The notes: generated from the sequence alone by a model not told the origin. A DNA stretch of 41,610 nucleotides from Thermoflexales bacterium (GCA_019694215.1 JAIBCK010000022.1:1-41610); one strand, 5' to 3'. Shown: positions 1 through 7,220, counted from the stretch's first letter. A program made the numbers and translations.

Positions 1-60
1 CGCCAACACGGCGCCGCCAAAGCGGTGGTCGTCGCGCCGATGGCGCGCCCGCAGCGCTGA
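1..60 (+). CDS. C-terminal end of a gene cut by the window edge (unidentified)
   Basis: Frame 1 is open from the first base and closes with TGA at 58-60. The 19 visible residues end in AVVVAPMARPQR. Composition fits a high-GC coding end, but the stretch is too short to assign a family. It could be a chance open frame. Confidence 0.35.
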   Translation, partial: RQHGAAKAVVVAPMARPQR

Positions 61-421
61 GGCTGGGAGGGTCTCCGTCACGCCGTCGGGTCGTTGCCAC
101 CTCAGGCGGAACTGCCCACTGCCTGCCCGATTGCCGATGCATTGCATGGATTACACAACTATAGCGTTGTGCATCGCCGACGGCTGACGGAAGACCGACG
201 ACTGACCAACACACTGCCGTCGCTCTTCTAGGCGAAAGCGCCGACAACCCCCAGCTGTGGCTTACACCGAGTCGGACGGCGCGACGCCTTCTGCGCGCGA
301 GACTAGGATGAAAGCCGCCGGACAGATCGTCGCGCCCGACACTGTCCGATGACTCCGTGTGTCAGGTGAAGTAGTGGCTAGTGCACGATACGGCACCGGG
401 GTCGCCTGGCGCACCCGTCCG
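61..421. other. Intergenic stretch without a recognisable gene
   Basis: No ORF here has a credible start or family resemblance on either strand. It contains a short inverted repeat (CACAAC 154-159 and GTTGTG 166-171, 6-nt loop TATAGC) and a degenerate heptamer repeat at 179-206, annotated separately. Both flanking genes end here, so it is probably a transcription-termination zone at the edge of the accessory island. Confidence 0.5.
179..206 (+). repeat. Degenerate tandem heptamer, four copies of GACnGnn
   Basis: Four adjacent 7-mers are readable: GACGGCT, GACGGAA, GACCGAC, GACTGAC. They share GAC at positions 1-3 and G at position 5. The same heptamer family appears on the opposite strand at 4031-4079. 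Confidence 0.6.
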
Positions 422-1063
422 TCACTTGGTATAGAGGTCGCCCTTTCCTGGGAATAGTTCAGCCTTATCGAGCCTGTCGAATCGGAAACACAGCAGTTTC
501 TCCGCGATGCAAATGTCGGCCAGCCGCTTCGTGCACATGACCACGTAGCGTGAATAGTTCACATCGCGGAACAGGTCTGACCCATCCCAGGTACCCGGGA
601 CCAGCACGGTTTTGCTCACATGTATCGTTATCTTTCGCCGATAGCGTTTGTGTTCCTCACACCATCGCTCTGGAATGAGCCCTTTCGCCTCCAGGTCTAC
701 GGCGCACTTTCCGCGTGGTTCGATCCGCCAGTAGGTGGGTGGCGTGACGCCACGCAGGAGCTTGGGCTTCGCAATCCGTACGGTGACCCGGTACTGGTCG
801 AAGTTGGTGATGCCGTGTCGCTTCCAGGTCTCGACGGCCCGATCCGAAAGAATGAAGTAGGGCACGTGTCCACAGCCCAGAATGTCGGGATACTTGCTTC
901 CCTGCCCCACCACGACGTCGAAGCCGCCAGGCGTTTCCGCACCGTCATCGCCGCAGATTTCGCATTGCGGCCGCAGCGCGAAATCGGTCCAGAGGATCGT
1001 ATTCGCCCAGGCGTATCGATTTAGATAGGTTTGATTGTTCCTTACGATAAAGAAGGTGTCCAT
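422..1063 (-). CDS. Double-CXXCG-like (SitI6-type) putative immunity protein
   Basis: Putative cytoplasmic immunity protein of 213 aa. The start is ATG at 1063 because it is preceded by an AGGAG box with optimal spacing; the longer open frame upstream lacks one. Visible marks are CEIC near residue 37, a central GHVPYFILSDRAVETWKRHG segment, an IEPRGKCAVDLEAKG segment, a second degenerate Cys site (WCEEHKR), and a C-terminal part with S(R)YVV and TKRLAD. This order (first CxxC, lead-in to an IEPRG-like strand, second Cys site, short C-terminal strand) matches my knowledge of the myxobacterial double-CXXCG family, which includes SitI6 immunity proteins. The second CxxC is not intact here. It lies directly downstream of a toxin-tip-like remnant (1071-1313), whose stop overlaps this gene's Shine-Dalgarno region, as expected for a toxin-immunity pair. 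Family assignment is moderate; immunity function is inferred. Confidence 0.6.
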   Translation of the reverse strand: MDTFFIVRNNQTYLNRYAWANTILWTDFALRPQCEICGDDGAETPGGFDVVVGQGSKYPDILGCGHVPYFILSDRAVETWKRHGITNFDQYRVTVRIAKPKLLRGVTPPTYWRIEPRGKCAVDLEAKGLIPERWCEEHKRYRRKITIHVSKTVLVPGTWDGSDLFRDVNYSRYVVMCTKRLADICIAEKLLCFRFDRLDKAELFPGKGDLYTK

Positions 1064-1070
1064 TTCGCTC

Positions 1071-1313
1071 CTACTGGGATGGATACAGACCGCTATTTCG
1101 AAGTCGCCGCAAGAAATCCAGGACATCCTGGGCCGTGGCTTTCTGATGTAGATCAATCCACGCTTCCCAAGCGTTCTGATAGGCACGCGACCAGCGCTGA
1201 TGGACGCTCGAGTCGACCCGTCGACCCACGTGTAAGTCGGCCCCGGGATGAGCGCGTCCGGCGATCTCCTCGCGTGGAGGACCCGCCGCGCAGGCGGTCG
1301 CTCGCCAGCTCTG
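1071..1313 (-). pseudogene. Headless C-terminal fragment of a polymorphic toxin (SitA6/RHS-tip-like)
   Basis: Between the HEAT gene stop (1314-1316) and the immunity gene lies an 80-codon open stretch in the HEAT gene's own frame, ending in TAG at 1071-1073. It reads ...GRAHPGADLHVGRRVDSSVHQ-RWSRAYQNAWEAWID-LHQKATAQDVLDFLRRL... The pattern V-(D/E)-S-V-H, then W-N/x-AW-x-x-(W/F)-ID, then A-T-A-x-(D/E)-(V/I)-L resembles the C-terminus of SitA6-type lipoprotein toxins and related RHS tips, which sit directly before double-CXXCG immunity genes. No ATG or ribosome-binding site is seen, so it is probably a decapitated remnant. Read-through of the HEAT stop could in principle still express it. Confidence 0.5.
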
Positions 1314-2768
1314 TCACCGCTGGGGAGGATTGTCTTGCGCACGCCGCTTCCGCATGGTCTCCAGCGCAGCGCGCGCATCCTTCACGACCCCCTCATCGTC
1401 GTGCGTCAGCAGTGACCGTAGCACCCCTTCCACCGACTCTCCACCCAACCTGCCCAACGTTGGGATCACGAACTGGCTTGCGCCGACATCTGTGGCGAGC
1501 GCGTCTTGCAGGATCGCCAAGAGCGTCGGAACCGCCTCAACCGCTCCAAGGTCTCCCAGCGCGTGGATCGCCGCAACCTGTGTATAGTATTCATTTTCAT
1601 GATCATCGTATAGCGCAATCGGCCGATCTGCGGCTCGGATGAGCGCCGGAATCGCCTCCCTGGCGCCCATGGCACCAAGCGCGTATGCGACGACACTGTT
1701 TCGCGTATGCCCATGCGATGACAAACGGTCGATCAGAATCGGTGCAATGGTAGAACCCAACTCAACAAGTAGTGATGCGCGGCCCGCGTCCCATTTGTGG
1801 GTTCCATCCAGAATCTCGATGGCACGATTCCGGATTTGCTCGGGATTGCGGGTCGAGATTGCAATTGCGTTCCTGAACCGTTCGTGCAGCCACTCCAACA
1901 TGTGTGGCTCATTCTCCAATTGGATGGCATACCATTCACCAGTCGCGTGCTCCCGCCCACGCCACATGAGGATGAGCGAGTCGCGGAGGCGGAAGAACTC
2001 ATCACCAGTTGCTGACGTCCAGCGCCGCCCCCTGAGCGCAACACTGCCTCCGCAACTCGAGCGCGGCGTGTCAGTCAGCACGAAAGCGGCATACTGCCCG
2101 TTCGACAAGACGGCACCAAAGCCAAAATCCTTGGCGCGCATGTTCGCATGGTAGCAAAGATACAGCGACCGCTCCTCGATTGCTGCCCCTTCGGCTTCGA
2201 GCTTCAGAAGTTCGAAGTAGGGCCAAACCTGATAGGTGCTTCTCTGCTGTACGCCGCATTCCAGCCCCTCCAATGCCAACTTCGCCTGCTTTGCGAGTAC
2301 GCCGTTGGTGGTGTTCATGCTCCTGACAGATTCCGCCGCTTCGGTCGCGCCCATCTCCACGATGGTACGAATCACGAACCAGGCGAGGGTCGGATCCTTC
2401 TCCAGGCCGATTTCCAGTTGTTCCAGGAGCACCGGGAGGGCTTCACGGTCCTTTAGTGTGCCCAGCGCTTGGATCGCCTCGATCTGGGCAGAGAATGTGT
2501 CGGAATCCGCGTAGTTTCGGTCAGGCCATCGGCGTGCTTCCTCGCGCAGCATCGGAATCGCCGCGCGATAGCCCATTTCACCAAGGACCTTGGCTGCGAA
2601 TGCACGCCTCGCAGCGAAGCGGCTGCCGAGTGCCCGAACCAGAAGCTCGCCCGCCGTGTCGTTGTTCTCCCAAAATGCAACCCATGCCCAGGCATAGCGA
2701 ATACCTCCGCCTTTGCGCGGTGCTCGATGCACGATCGGAGCCAATTGGCGAACAAAGTTGTACGTCAT
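1314..2768 (-). CDS. HEAT-repeat protein, possible immunity or scaffold protein of the RHS locus
   Basis: A 484-aa soluble protein. HEAT-like helical hairpins are seen in the N-terminal part (AKVLGEMGYRAAIPMLREEA; AIQALGTLKDREALPVLLEQL) and in the C-terminal part (VAYALGAMGAREAIPALIRA; AIHALGDLGAVEAVPTLLAI; VIPTLGRLGGESVEGVLRSL). A different, roughly 150-residue domain is inserted between (about 190-330) with a conserved-looking WYAIQLENEP segment. HEAT proteins are interaction scaffolds; no catalytic motif is visible. Its ATG overlaps the stop of the RHS fragment as ATGA, and no Shine-Dalgarno sequence is seen, so translation looks coupled to that fragment. Position right after an RHS C-terminus suggests an immunity gene, but this is only positional. 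A generic HEAT protein is the alternative. Confidence 0.8.
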   Translation of the reverse strand: MTYNFVRQLAPIVHRAPRKGGGIRYAWAWVAFWENNDTAGELLVRALGSRFAARRAFAAKVLGEMGYRAAIPMLREEARRWPDRNYADSDTFSAQIEAIQALGTLKDREALPVLLEQLEIGLEKDPTLAWFVIRTIVEMGATEAAESVRSMNTTNGVLAKQAKLALEGLECGVQQRSTYQVWPYFELLKLEAEGAAIEERSLYLCYHANMRAKDFGFGAVLSNGQYAAFVLTDTPRSSCGGSVALRGRRWTSATGDEFFRLRDSLILMWRGREHATGEWYAIQLENEPHMLEWLHERFRNAIAISTRNPEQIRNRAIEILDGTHKWDAGRASLLVELGSTIAPILIDRLSSHGHTRNSVVAYALGAMGAREAIPALIRAADRPIALYDDHENEYYTQVAAIHALGDLGAVEAVPTLLAILQDALATDVGASQFVIPTLGRLGGESVEGVLRSLLTHDDEGVVKDARAALETMRKRRAQDNPPQR

Positions 2769-3071
2769 TTCGACAATTTGGCCAGCTCCTTCATGGCCGC
2801 GACCAATTGGTCGGTGAGTAGCAACCGCAAATTATCGTAGTTGGGAAGTGACGGGTCAAGCCCAATTGAGCCAATTATGGGCACAACCGTATCCGCGCTG
2901 ACGAAGCGTCCCCGGGCCGGCGAGTAAGCGCGCGCCTTGTAGTCCATGAGCGAGCCAACGTAGCCGGTCGGTCGGCATCGCGCCGCTCGCCCAACGAATC
3001 TCGCCATAAACCCTATGGCGCGTCTCGGCCACCACTGCCCCGCTCGCGTTTTGTCTCACCGCATCCGGCAC
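2765..3071 (-). pseudogene. RHS-repeat core fragment, frameshifted, toxin tip lost
   Basis: Two minus-strand frames share one RHS C-terminal core. The upstream frame reads DAVRQNASGAVVAETRHRVY then GEIRWASGAMPTD. The downstream frame reads GYVGSLMDYKARAYSPARGR then FVSADTVVP. In intact RHS proteins these are continuous (ETRH.pYGE.RW.sG..PTD, then YTGQR, then GLMDYKAR.YsP.lGRF.S.DT). The frame changes near 2970, with part of the middle missing. A TAG closes the upstream frame just before 3071, so the long N-terminal RHS barrel is gone. After the core only about 35 residues remain before TGA at 2765-2767, too few for a typical toxin domain. The stop overlaps the HEAT gene start. Confidence 0.8.
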
Positions 3072-3109
3072 ACGTGGCTACTCAGTTCGATTGAATTGCC
3101 AAACTCCAG

Positions 3110-3760
3110 TCACTTGAAGGTCTTGTCAACATATTGAATGTCACGGTAGCTTCCGGACCATGCGACAAAGGTCTCGACGTCATAGCCCACTGTGTTTGCG
3201 AGGACAAGCTGCCGATTGTATTCTTCCAACGTTGGGCTCGGCTTGTCCAGACTGATTCCAAGGACATCGGCATACTCCCAAATTCGCTTTCTACCCCTAA
3301 TATAGACAACTGTGGTCATTCCCTTTTGAGGCTGAACAAAATCCACACTTGTGTATGTGGCGTCGGGCGCTGAATGATAGCTTGCAGCGTAACCCTCCGA
3401 TATGCCCAGACATCTGTGCACCTTTGATATGGTTGGCGCATTGTGTGTCCAACCCACTAATACTCGCTCGCTCACTTCCTCCCTGCTGAAACTCATGTGG
3501 TATTCCCAATTGTCAACATTCCAGGTCAAGAAAAACCCAGGAAAGGCCCGGTGCCATTTGACTTCCCTGGCTCTCTCACCAAAGGTCGTCGTGACCCATT
3601 CCCGAGCCTGTATCTCCCCTTGTATTTCACCATACTGCCACGTCAGAATCTTAGAATCAATGACCGTGTTGCATGGCCCATAATTCGAATCAAGGGCCGT
3701 ACAACCCGTCACAAGAACAGCAAAGAATATGGCAATTGCCAGGGTAGCACGCGATTGCAT
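3110..3760 (-). CDS. Hypothetical lipoprotein
   Basis: A 216-aa protein. The start is supported by an AGGAG box 6 nt upstream. The N-terminus is a classical lipoprotein signal: MQSR, a hydrophobic stretch, then lipobox LVTGC with Cys20. The mature part has no recognisable domain; it is rich in Tyr, Trp and Thr with beta-strand-like alternation (TYTSVDFVQP, TTVVYIRGRKRIWEYADVLG). It should be anchored on the outer face of the cytoplasmic membrane. Lower GC than most of the window places it in the same island as the RHS remnant. It may share a transcript with the downstream genes, since only about 40 nt separate it from the RHS fragment. Function unknown. Confidence 0.75.
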   Translation of the reverse strand: MQSRATLAIAIFFAVLVTGCTALDSNYGPCNTVIDSKILTWQYGEIQGEIQAREWVTTTFGERAREVKWHRAFPGFFLTWNVDNWEYHMSFSREEVSERVLVGWTHNAPTISKVHRCLGISEGYAASYHSAPDATYTSVDFVQPQKGMTTVVYIRGRKRIWEYADVLGISLDKPSPTLEEYNRQLVLANTVGYDVETFVAWSGSYRDIQYVDKTFK

Positions 3761-3788
3761 CTTCTCTCCTTTGAGCCTTGGATCCTCA

Positions 3789-3872
3789 TCACGACTTCAT
3801 CCATGAATTGTAGAACTCCTCGATGCAGCTGAACTCCTCCCGTATCGCCCCGGCCTGTGTGGCGAAATCGGT
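3789..3872 (-). pseudogene. Scrap of an IS3-type transposase C-terminus
   Basis: Minus-strand codons read TDFATQAGAIREEFSCIEEF followed by YNSWMKS and a TGA at 3789-3791, with TAG directly upstream. The spacing of FAT, E(E)F..IE.FYN matches the well-known FATR.EA...IF.YIE.FYN.. segment near the end of IS3-family OrfB integrases. Only about 27 codons survive, with no inverted repeats or catalytic DDE part nearby. The call rests on one motif and could be chance. Confidence 0.35.
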
Positions 3873-4030
3873 CTACCGCAGACGCTCCATCTCCAACGAC
3901 GAGTAGCCCGACACCTTTGCCCGAATCGTTTCAGCCCGACCGAGCGTCATCTACTCCGGCCAACGGCCGGCCAATACCGCGGACGTCATCAACAGAAGAA
4001 CGAAGGCGATCTCACCCGTGCGTACTGGCT

Positions 4031-4079
4031 TCCGTCCTCCGTCATCGGTCCTCCGTCCTCCGTCCTCCGTCTTCCGTCC
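4031..4079 (-). repeat. Seven tandem copies of heptamer (N)GACGGA
   Basis: On the plus strand the run is TCCGTCC TCCGTCA TCGGTCC TCCGTCC TCCGTCC TCCGTCT TCCGTCC: seven exact-length heptamers with one to two changes each. Read on the minus strand it is the same GACnGAN family as the tract at 179-206. It lies upstream of the mntH promoter in otherwise gene-free DNA (3873-4100), in which I see nothing else. Confidence 0.8.
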
Positions 4080-4100
4080 GCGGCCTGCGGTCCGCCCCAA

Positions 4101-4116
4101 TTTAGGCATGCCTGAA
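4101..4116. promoter_or_regulatory. Upstream MntR/DtxR-like operator of mntH
   Basis: TTTAGGCATGCCTGAA is a near-perfect palindrome centred at 4108.5 and related to the second site at 4143-4158 (TTTAGG...CCTAAA). DtxR-family metalloregulators bind TTAGG-type palindromes. It covers the expected -35 region of the TATAAT box at 4127-4132. Confidence 0.65.
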
Positions 4117-4126
4117 TCGCATCGGG

Positions 4127-4132
4127 TATAAT
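4127..4132 (+). promoter_or_regulatory. -10 box (TATAAT) of mntH
   Basis: A consensus TATAAT lies between the two palindromes, 30 nt before the mntH ATG. No good -35 hexamer is seen; TTAGGC within the upstream palindrome is the nearest candidate. Confidence 0.6.
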
Positions 4133-4142
4133 CGCGCGATTA

Positions 4143-4158
4143 TTTAGGAGAGCCTAAA
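4143..4158. promoter_or_regulatory. Downstream MntR/DtxR-like operator of mntH
   Basis: TTTAGGAGAGCCTAAA has 6-bp perfect arms and is centred at 4150.5, 42 bp (about four helical turns) from the first palindrome. It covers the probable transcription start and contains the AGGAG that serves as the ribosome-binding site, so repressor binding would block initiation directly. Confidence 0.65.
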
Positions 4159-4162
4159 ACAG

Positions 4163-5488
4163 ATGCCCGAGTCGTTCCACCCGGCCCTGCACGAGCCCAC
4201 CGCAGATGAGGGCCATCGCAGCGTCCCCGTCCCCCGCACCGGCAGCCAGCTGCGCAAGTTTCTCGCCTTTGCCGGGCCCGGCTTTCTGGTCGCCGTGGGA
4301 TACATGGATCCCGGCAACTGGGCCACCGACATCGCGGGCGGCGCCCGCTACGGTTACACGCTTCTCTCCGTTGTGCTCATCTCGAGCCTGATGGCCATCG
4401 TCCTGCAGGCGCTGTCGGCGCGGCTGGGCATCGTCACGGGTCAGGACCTCGCGCAGGCCTGCCGCGCCCATTTCGGGCGGCGCACCGGCCATGTCCTGTG
4501 GGTGCTGGCCGAGATCGCCATCATCGCCACGGACCTGGCCGAGGTGATCGGCTCCGCGGTTGCGCTGCAGCTGCTCTTTGGGTTGCCTTTGCTCGTTGGC
4601 GTCGTCATCACCGTGCTGGATGTCTTCGTCGTGCTGTGGCTCAACCACAAGGGCGTGCGAGGGGTGGAGGCCGTGGTCGCCAGCCTGGTCGCGCTGATCG
4701 GGCTGTGCTTCGCCATCGAGCTTTTTCTCTCCCGCCCGGAGTGGTCGGGCGTGCTGGCCGGCTTCGTGCCCTCGCCTGAGATCATCCGCACGCCGGGCAT
4801 GTTGCTGATCGCCATCGGCATCCTGGGTGCCACCGTCATGCCGCACAACCTGTATCTGCACTCGTCGATCGTCCAGACGCGCGCCTTTGAGCGCACATCG
4901 GACGGCAAGCGCGAAGCGATCCGTTTCGCGACGCTCGATTCCTCGCTCGCGCTGGGTGGCTCGCTCTTCATCAACGCCGCCATCCTGATCCTCTCGGCTT
5001 CGACCTTTCACCGCGCCGGGCTGTTCGAGGTAGCCGAGATTCAGGACGCCCATCGCCTGCTCGCCCCGCTGCTGGGGACGGGCCTCTCCAGCACGCTGTT
5101 CGCCATCGCCCTGCTCGCCTCGGGTCAGAACTCCACGCTGACCGGAACAATGGCCGGGCAGATCGTGATGGATGGGTTTCTCAAGTTGCGCATGCGGCCG
5201 GTGATCCGCCGCCTGATCACGCGCGGGCTGGCCGTCATCCCCGCCATGCTCGTGATCGCGCTGGTGGGCGAGAACAGCGTCACCGATCTGCTCGTGCTGT
5301 CCCAGGTGATCCTGTCGATGCAGCTCTCGTTTGCCGTCTTCCCGCTGGTCGCCTTCACCAGCGACCGCCGCAAGATGGGCGAGTTTGTCAGCCCGGGCTG
5401 GCTCAAGGCGCTGGCGTGGGCCATCGCCATCGTAATCGCCGGGTTGAATGCCTATCTCCTGATCCAGCTGCTCAGCGGAGCGGGGTAA
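4163..5488 (+). CDS. mntH: NRAMP-family divalent metal (Mn2+/Fe2+) transporter
   Basis: Proton-coupled Mn(II)/Fe(II) importer of the cytoplasmic membrane, 441 aa, the usual family length with about 11 membrane helices. The metal-site motifs are intact: DPGNW in helix 1 (Asp49, Asn52) and MPHNLYLHS in helix 6 (Met226, His228). The ATG at 4163 follows AGGAG at 4146-4150. The promoter is bracketed by two DtxR-like palindromes, which supports metal-dependent repression and manganese as a main substrate. The regulator gene is not in the window. The next gene begins 9 nt after the stop and may be co-transcribed. Confidence 0.95.
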   Translation: MPESFHPALHEPTADEGHRSVPVPRTGSQLRKFLAFAGPGFLVAVGYMDPGNWATDIAGGARYGYTLLSVVLISSLMAIVLQALSARLGIVTGQDLAQACRAHFGRRTGHVLWVLAEIAIIATDLAEVIGSAVALQLLFGLPLLVGVVITVLDVFVVLWLNHKGVRGVEAVVASLVALIGLCFAIELFLSRPEWSGVLAGFVPSPEIIRTPGMLLIAIGILGATVMPHNLYLHSSIVQTRAFERTSDGKREAIRFATLDSSLALGGSLFINAAILILSASTFHRAGLFEVAEIQDAHRLLAPLLGTGLSSTLFAIALLASGQNSTLTGTMAGQIVMDGFLKLRMRPVIRRLITRGLAVIPAMLVIALVGENSVTDLLVLSQVILSMQLSFAVFPLVAFTSDRRKMGEFVSPGWLKALAWAIAIVIAGLNAYLLIQLLSGAG

Positions 5489-5497
5489 GCTTTGGGA

Positions 5498-6430
5498 ATG
5501 AACGAGCAAACGACGGATGCCGCGGTGAAAGCCGACATCGAGGCCGAGGCGCGCGTGCGCGAGTACTACGAGGTCAACACGAGGCTGTTCCTGCGGTTTG
5601 GGTTTGAGCGTGAGACCATGACCATCCACCGGGCGGTGTGGGCCAAAGGGATCTGGCACCGGCGGGATGCGCTCAACTACACCAACCAGCTGGCGCTGGA
5701 TGCGATGCGAGAGGGGATCGGGGATGGCCCCGCCGAAGTGATCGACCTGGGCTGCGGCGTCGGCGGCAGCCTGCTCTACTACGCCGGGCGCACCCCGGAG
5801 AACTGGCGCGGCGTCGGGGTGACGATTTCGCCCAGCCAGGCGCGGACCGCCATGCGCAATGCCGTCGCGCGGCGGTTTCACCATCGCCTCAAGTTCATCG
5901 AGGCGAGCTACCTCGACCTCCCGGTCCCCCCGGGCTTTGACGCCGCGGTGGCCATCGAGTCGCTGATCCACGCATCCGATCTCGGGCAGGCCCTGCGCGA
6001 GGCCGCGCGCGTGCTGCGCCCGGGCGGCCGCCTCGTCGTCATCGACGACTTCCTGCTCTTCCCGCCGCCGGCCGACGCGACACCGTGGTGGCGCGGCTTC
6101 CGCGGCTACTGGCATGCCAACAGCCCGCGCAGTGTGGATGACTTTGCAGCGTTGGCCGCGTCTGCGGGCCTGCGCCTGATCGAGCGCCGCGACCTGACCT
6201 CCAACCTGAGGCTGATCTGGCTGCCGAAGTGGCTGGCGAATGCCATGTTGCGCGTCGGGCTGGCGCTGCCCCGCAGCCTGCCTTTGGTCGAGAGCCAGGT
6301 CGGTGGGCTGGCGCTGCAGACAGGCTACCTGGATGGTTGGCTGGAATACGCCTTTCTGGTGTTCGAGAAGGCGGGCGGCGACGCGCCCGAGGCCGCGCTA
6401 CAGCCGGCCGGTCAGGCGGCGCAGAAATAG
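5498..6430 (+). CDS. SAM-dependent C-methyltransferase (class I, geranyl-PP/tocopherol methyltransferase-like)
   Basis: A 310-aa Rossmann methyltransferase. Motif I is VIDLGCGVGGS (around residue 81-91); after it come GVTISPSQ (acidic-loop region, SAM ribose site), FDAAVAIESLIHA (motif II) and LRPGGRLVVIDDF (motif III). The N-terminal VREYYEVNTRLFLRFGF segment and the overall layout resemble cyclopropane-synthase/tocopherol/geranyl-diphosphate methyltransferases. Substrate unknown; an isoprenoid or lipid is plausible. I prefer ATG 5498 over TTG 5492. Ribosome binding is weak (GGGG region at the mntH stop), so translation may be coupled to mntH. The last 33 nt overlap the convergent gene. Confidence 0.85.
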   Translation: MNEQTTDAAVKADIEAEARVREYYEVNTRLFLRFGFERETMTIHRAVWAKGIWHRRDALNYTNQLALDAMREGIGDGPAEVIDLGCGVGGSLLYYAGRTPENWRGVGVTISPSQARTAMRNAVARRFHHRLKFIEASYLDLPVPPGFDAAVAIESLIHASDLGQALREAARVLRPGGRLVVIDDFLLFPPPADATPWWRGFRGYWHANSPRSVDDFAALAASAGLRLIERRDLTSNLRLIWLPKWLANAMLRVGLALPRSLPLVESQVGGLALQTGYLDGWLEYAFLVFEKAGGDAPEAALQPAGQAAQK

Positions 6431-7102
6431 CCGGCCGACGGTGCCCATGCCCTTGCCGATTTCGGCCGAGGAAATCTTGGACACGCCGCGCGCGCGGTCG
6501 ACAAAGTCGATCGGCACCTCGGCCACCCGGATGCCGGTGCGCTGGGCGTAGGTGAGCATCTCGACCAGAAACGAGTAGCCGTTCGAGCGGATGCGGTCGA
6601 TGGGCGTCTTGCGCAGCGTCTCGGCGCGATACAGGCGAAAGCCGGCCGTGCAATCGAGCGGCGTCAACCCCAGGGCCGTCCGCGCGACAAAATTGGCCGT
6701 CCGGCTGAGAAAGCGCCGGTGAAAGGGATACCCCACCCGGCCGCCCTTGACGTAGCGCGAGCCGATCACCAGGTCGGCGTGCTCGGCGGCCGCGATCATC
6801 GGCGTGATGTAGCGGGGGTTGTGCGAGAAGTCGGCGTCGATGGTGATGACTGCTTCGGCGCCGTGCGCGAGGGCGTGGTTGAACCCGGCCACGTAGGCGG
6901 TGCCCAGGCCGAGTTTGCCCGCCCGTCGCACCACCGCCACGCGGGGCTCCCGGCGCGCCCAGGCCTCGGCGATGTCGCCCGTCCCGTCGGGGGAGTTGTC
7001 GTCCACCACGACGACGCTGACCGGCTGTTCGAGCAGCGCCGGGAGCATGAGGGGGACGTTTTCGGCCTCGTTATAGGTGGGCAATACGACTGTCACGCGC
7101 AT
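6398..7102 (-). CDS. Polyprenol-phosphate mannose synthase-like GT2 glycosyltransferase
   Basis: A 234-aa GT-A fold enzyme of the DPM1/Ppm1 type: it would transfer mannose (or another hexose) from a nucleotide sugar to polyprenyl phosphate on the cytoplasmic face. Visible are the N-terminal VVLPTYNEAENV, VVVDDNSPDGTG (Asp34/35), the DXD motif in TIDADFSHNP (Asp89, Asp91) and the SRYVKGG and YSFLVEML signatures of this subfamily. There is no C-terminal membrane domain, as in DPM1. A TATAAT box 14 nt before the ATG leaves only a very short leader. The product could feed the GT39-type transferase at 8506-10161; that link is inferred. Confidence 0.88.
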   Translation of the reverse strand: MRVTVVLPTYNEAENVPLMLPALLEQPVSVVVVDDNSPDGTGDIAEAWARREPRVAVVRRAGKLGLGTAYVAGFNHALAHGAEAVITIDADFSHNPRYITPMIAAAEHADLVIGSRYVKGGRVGYPFHRRFLSRTANFVARTALGLTPLDCTAGFRLYRAETLRKTPIDRIRSNGYSFLVEMLTYAQRTGIRVAEVPIDFVDRARGVSKISSAEIGKGMGTVGRLFLRRLTGRL

Positions 7103-7116
7103 GGGGCAAGGCGAAG

Positions 7117-7122
7117 ATTATA
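7117..7122 (-). promoter_or_regulatory. -10 box (TATAAT) of the polyprenol-P-mannose synthase gene
   Basis: Minus-strand TATAAT with 14 nt to the ATG at 7102. Transcription would start roughly 7 nt before the start codon, giving an almost leaderless mRNA without room for a Shine-Dalgarno sequence. Confidence 0.55.
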
Positions 7123-7149
7123 GGCCTGCCAGGGCCTGATAAACGGCGC

Positions 7150-7177
7150 TTTTCAAAGCCCACCGCCGGGGTAGAAT
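7150..7177 (+). promoter_or_regulatory. Promoter of the sugar-ABC ATPase gene
   Basis: -35-like TTTTCA (7150-7155) and -10-like TAGAAT (7172-7177) are separated by 16 bp. A leader of about 60 nt follows. Confidence 0.4.
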
Positions 7178-7185
7178 GTCGGCGT

Positions 7186-7220
7186 CCGACGATTCCAAAT
7201 CTATCTACCATATTCGTCGG
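7186..7220. promoter_or_regulatory. Inverted repeat in the leader of the ABC ATPase gene
   Basis: Arms CCGACGA (7186-7192) and TCGTCGG (7214-7220) are perfect complements separated by 21 nt, and end 22 nt before the ATG. It could be a leader hairpin or two half-sites of an operator. No known riboswitch fits. Confidence 0.35.

Noticed and set aside
620-1024. 134-aa plus-strand open frame
   Set aside because: Antisense to the double-CXXCG gene, with no ribosome-binding site and no family resemblance. The minus-strand frame has both.
4154-6115. 653-aa minus-strand open frame opposite mntH and the methyltransferase
   Set aside because: It is a GC-rich shadow. Its composition (Arg, Gln, His, Asp low-complexity) is typical of antisense frames, while the plus-strand products have clear family motifs.
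7186-7220. Riboswitch in the leader of the ABC ATPase gene
   Set aside because: Only a single 7-bp inverted repeat is present and no known riboswitch core could be matched, so it is kept as a plain inverted repeat.
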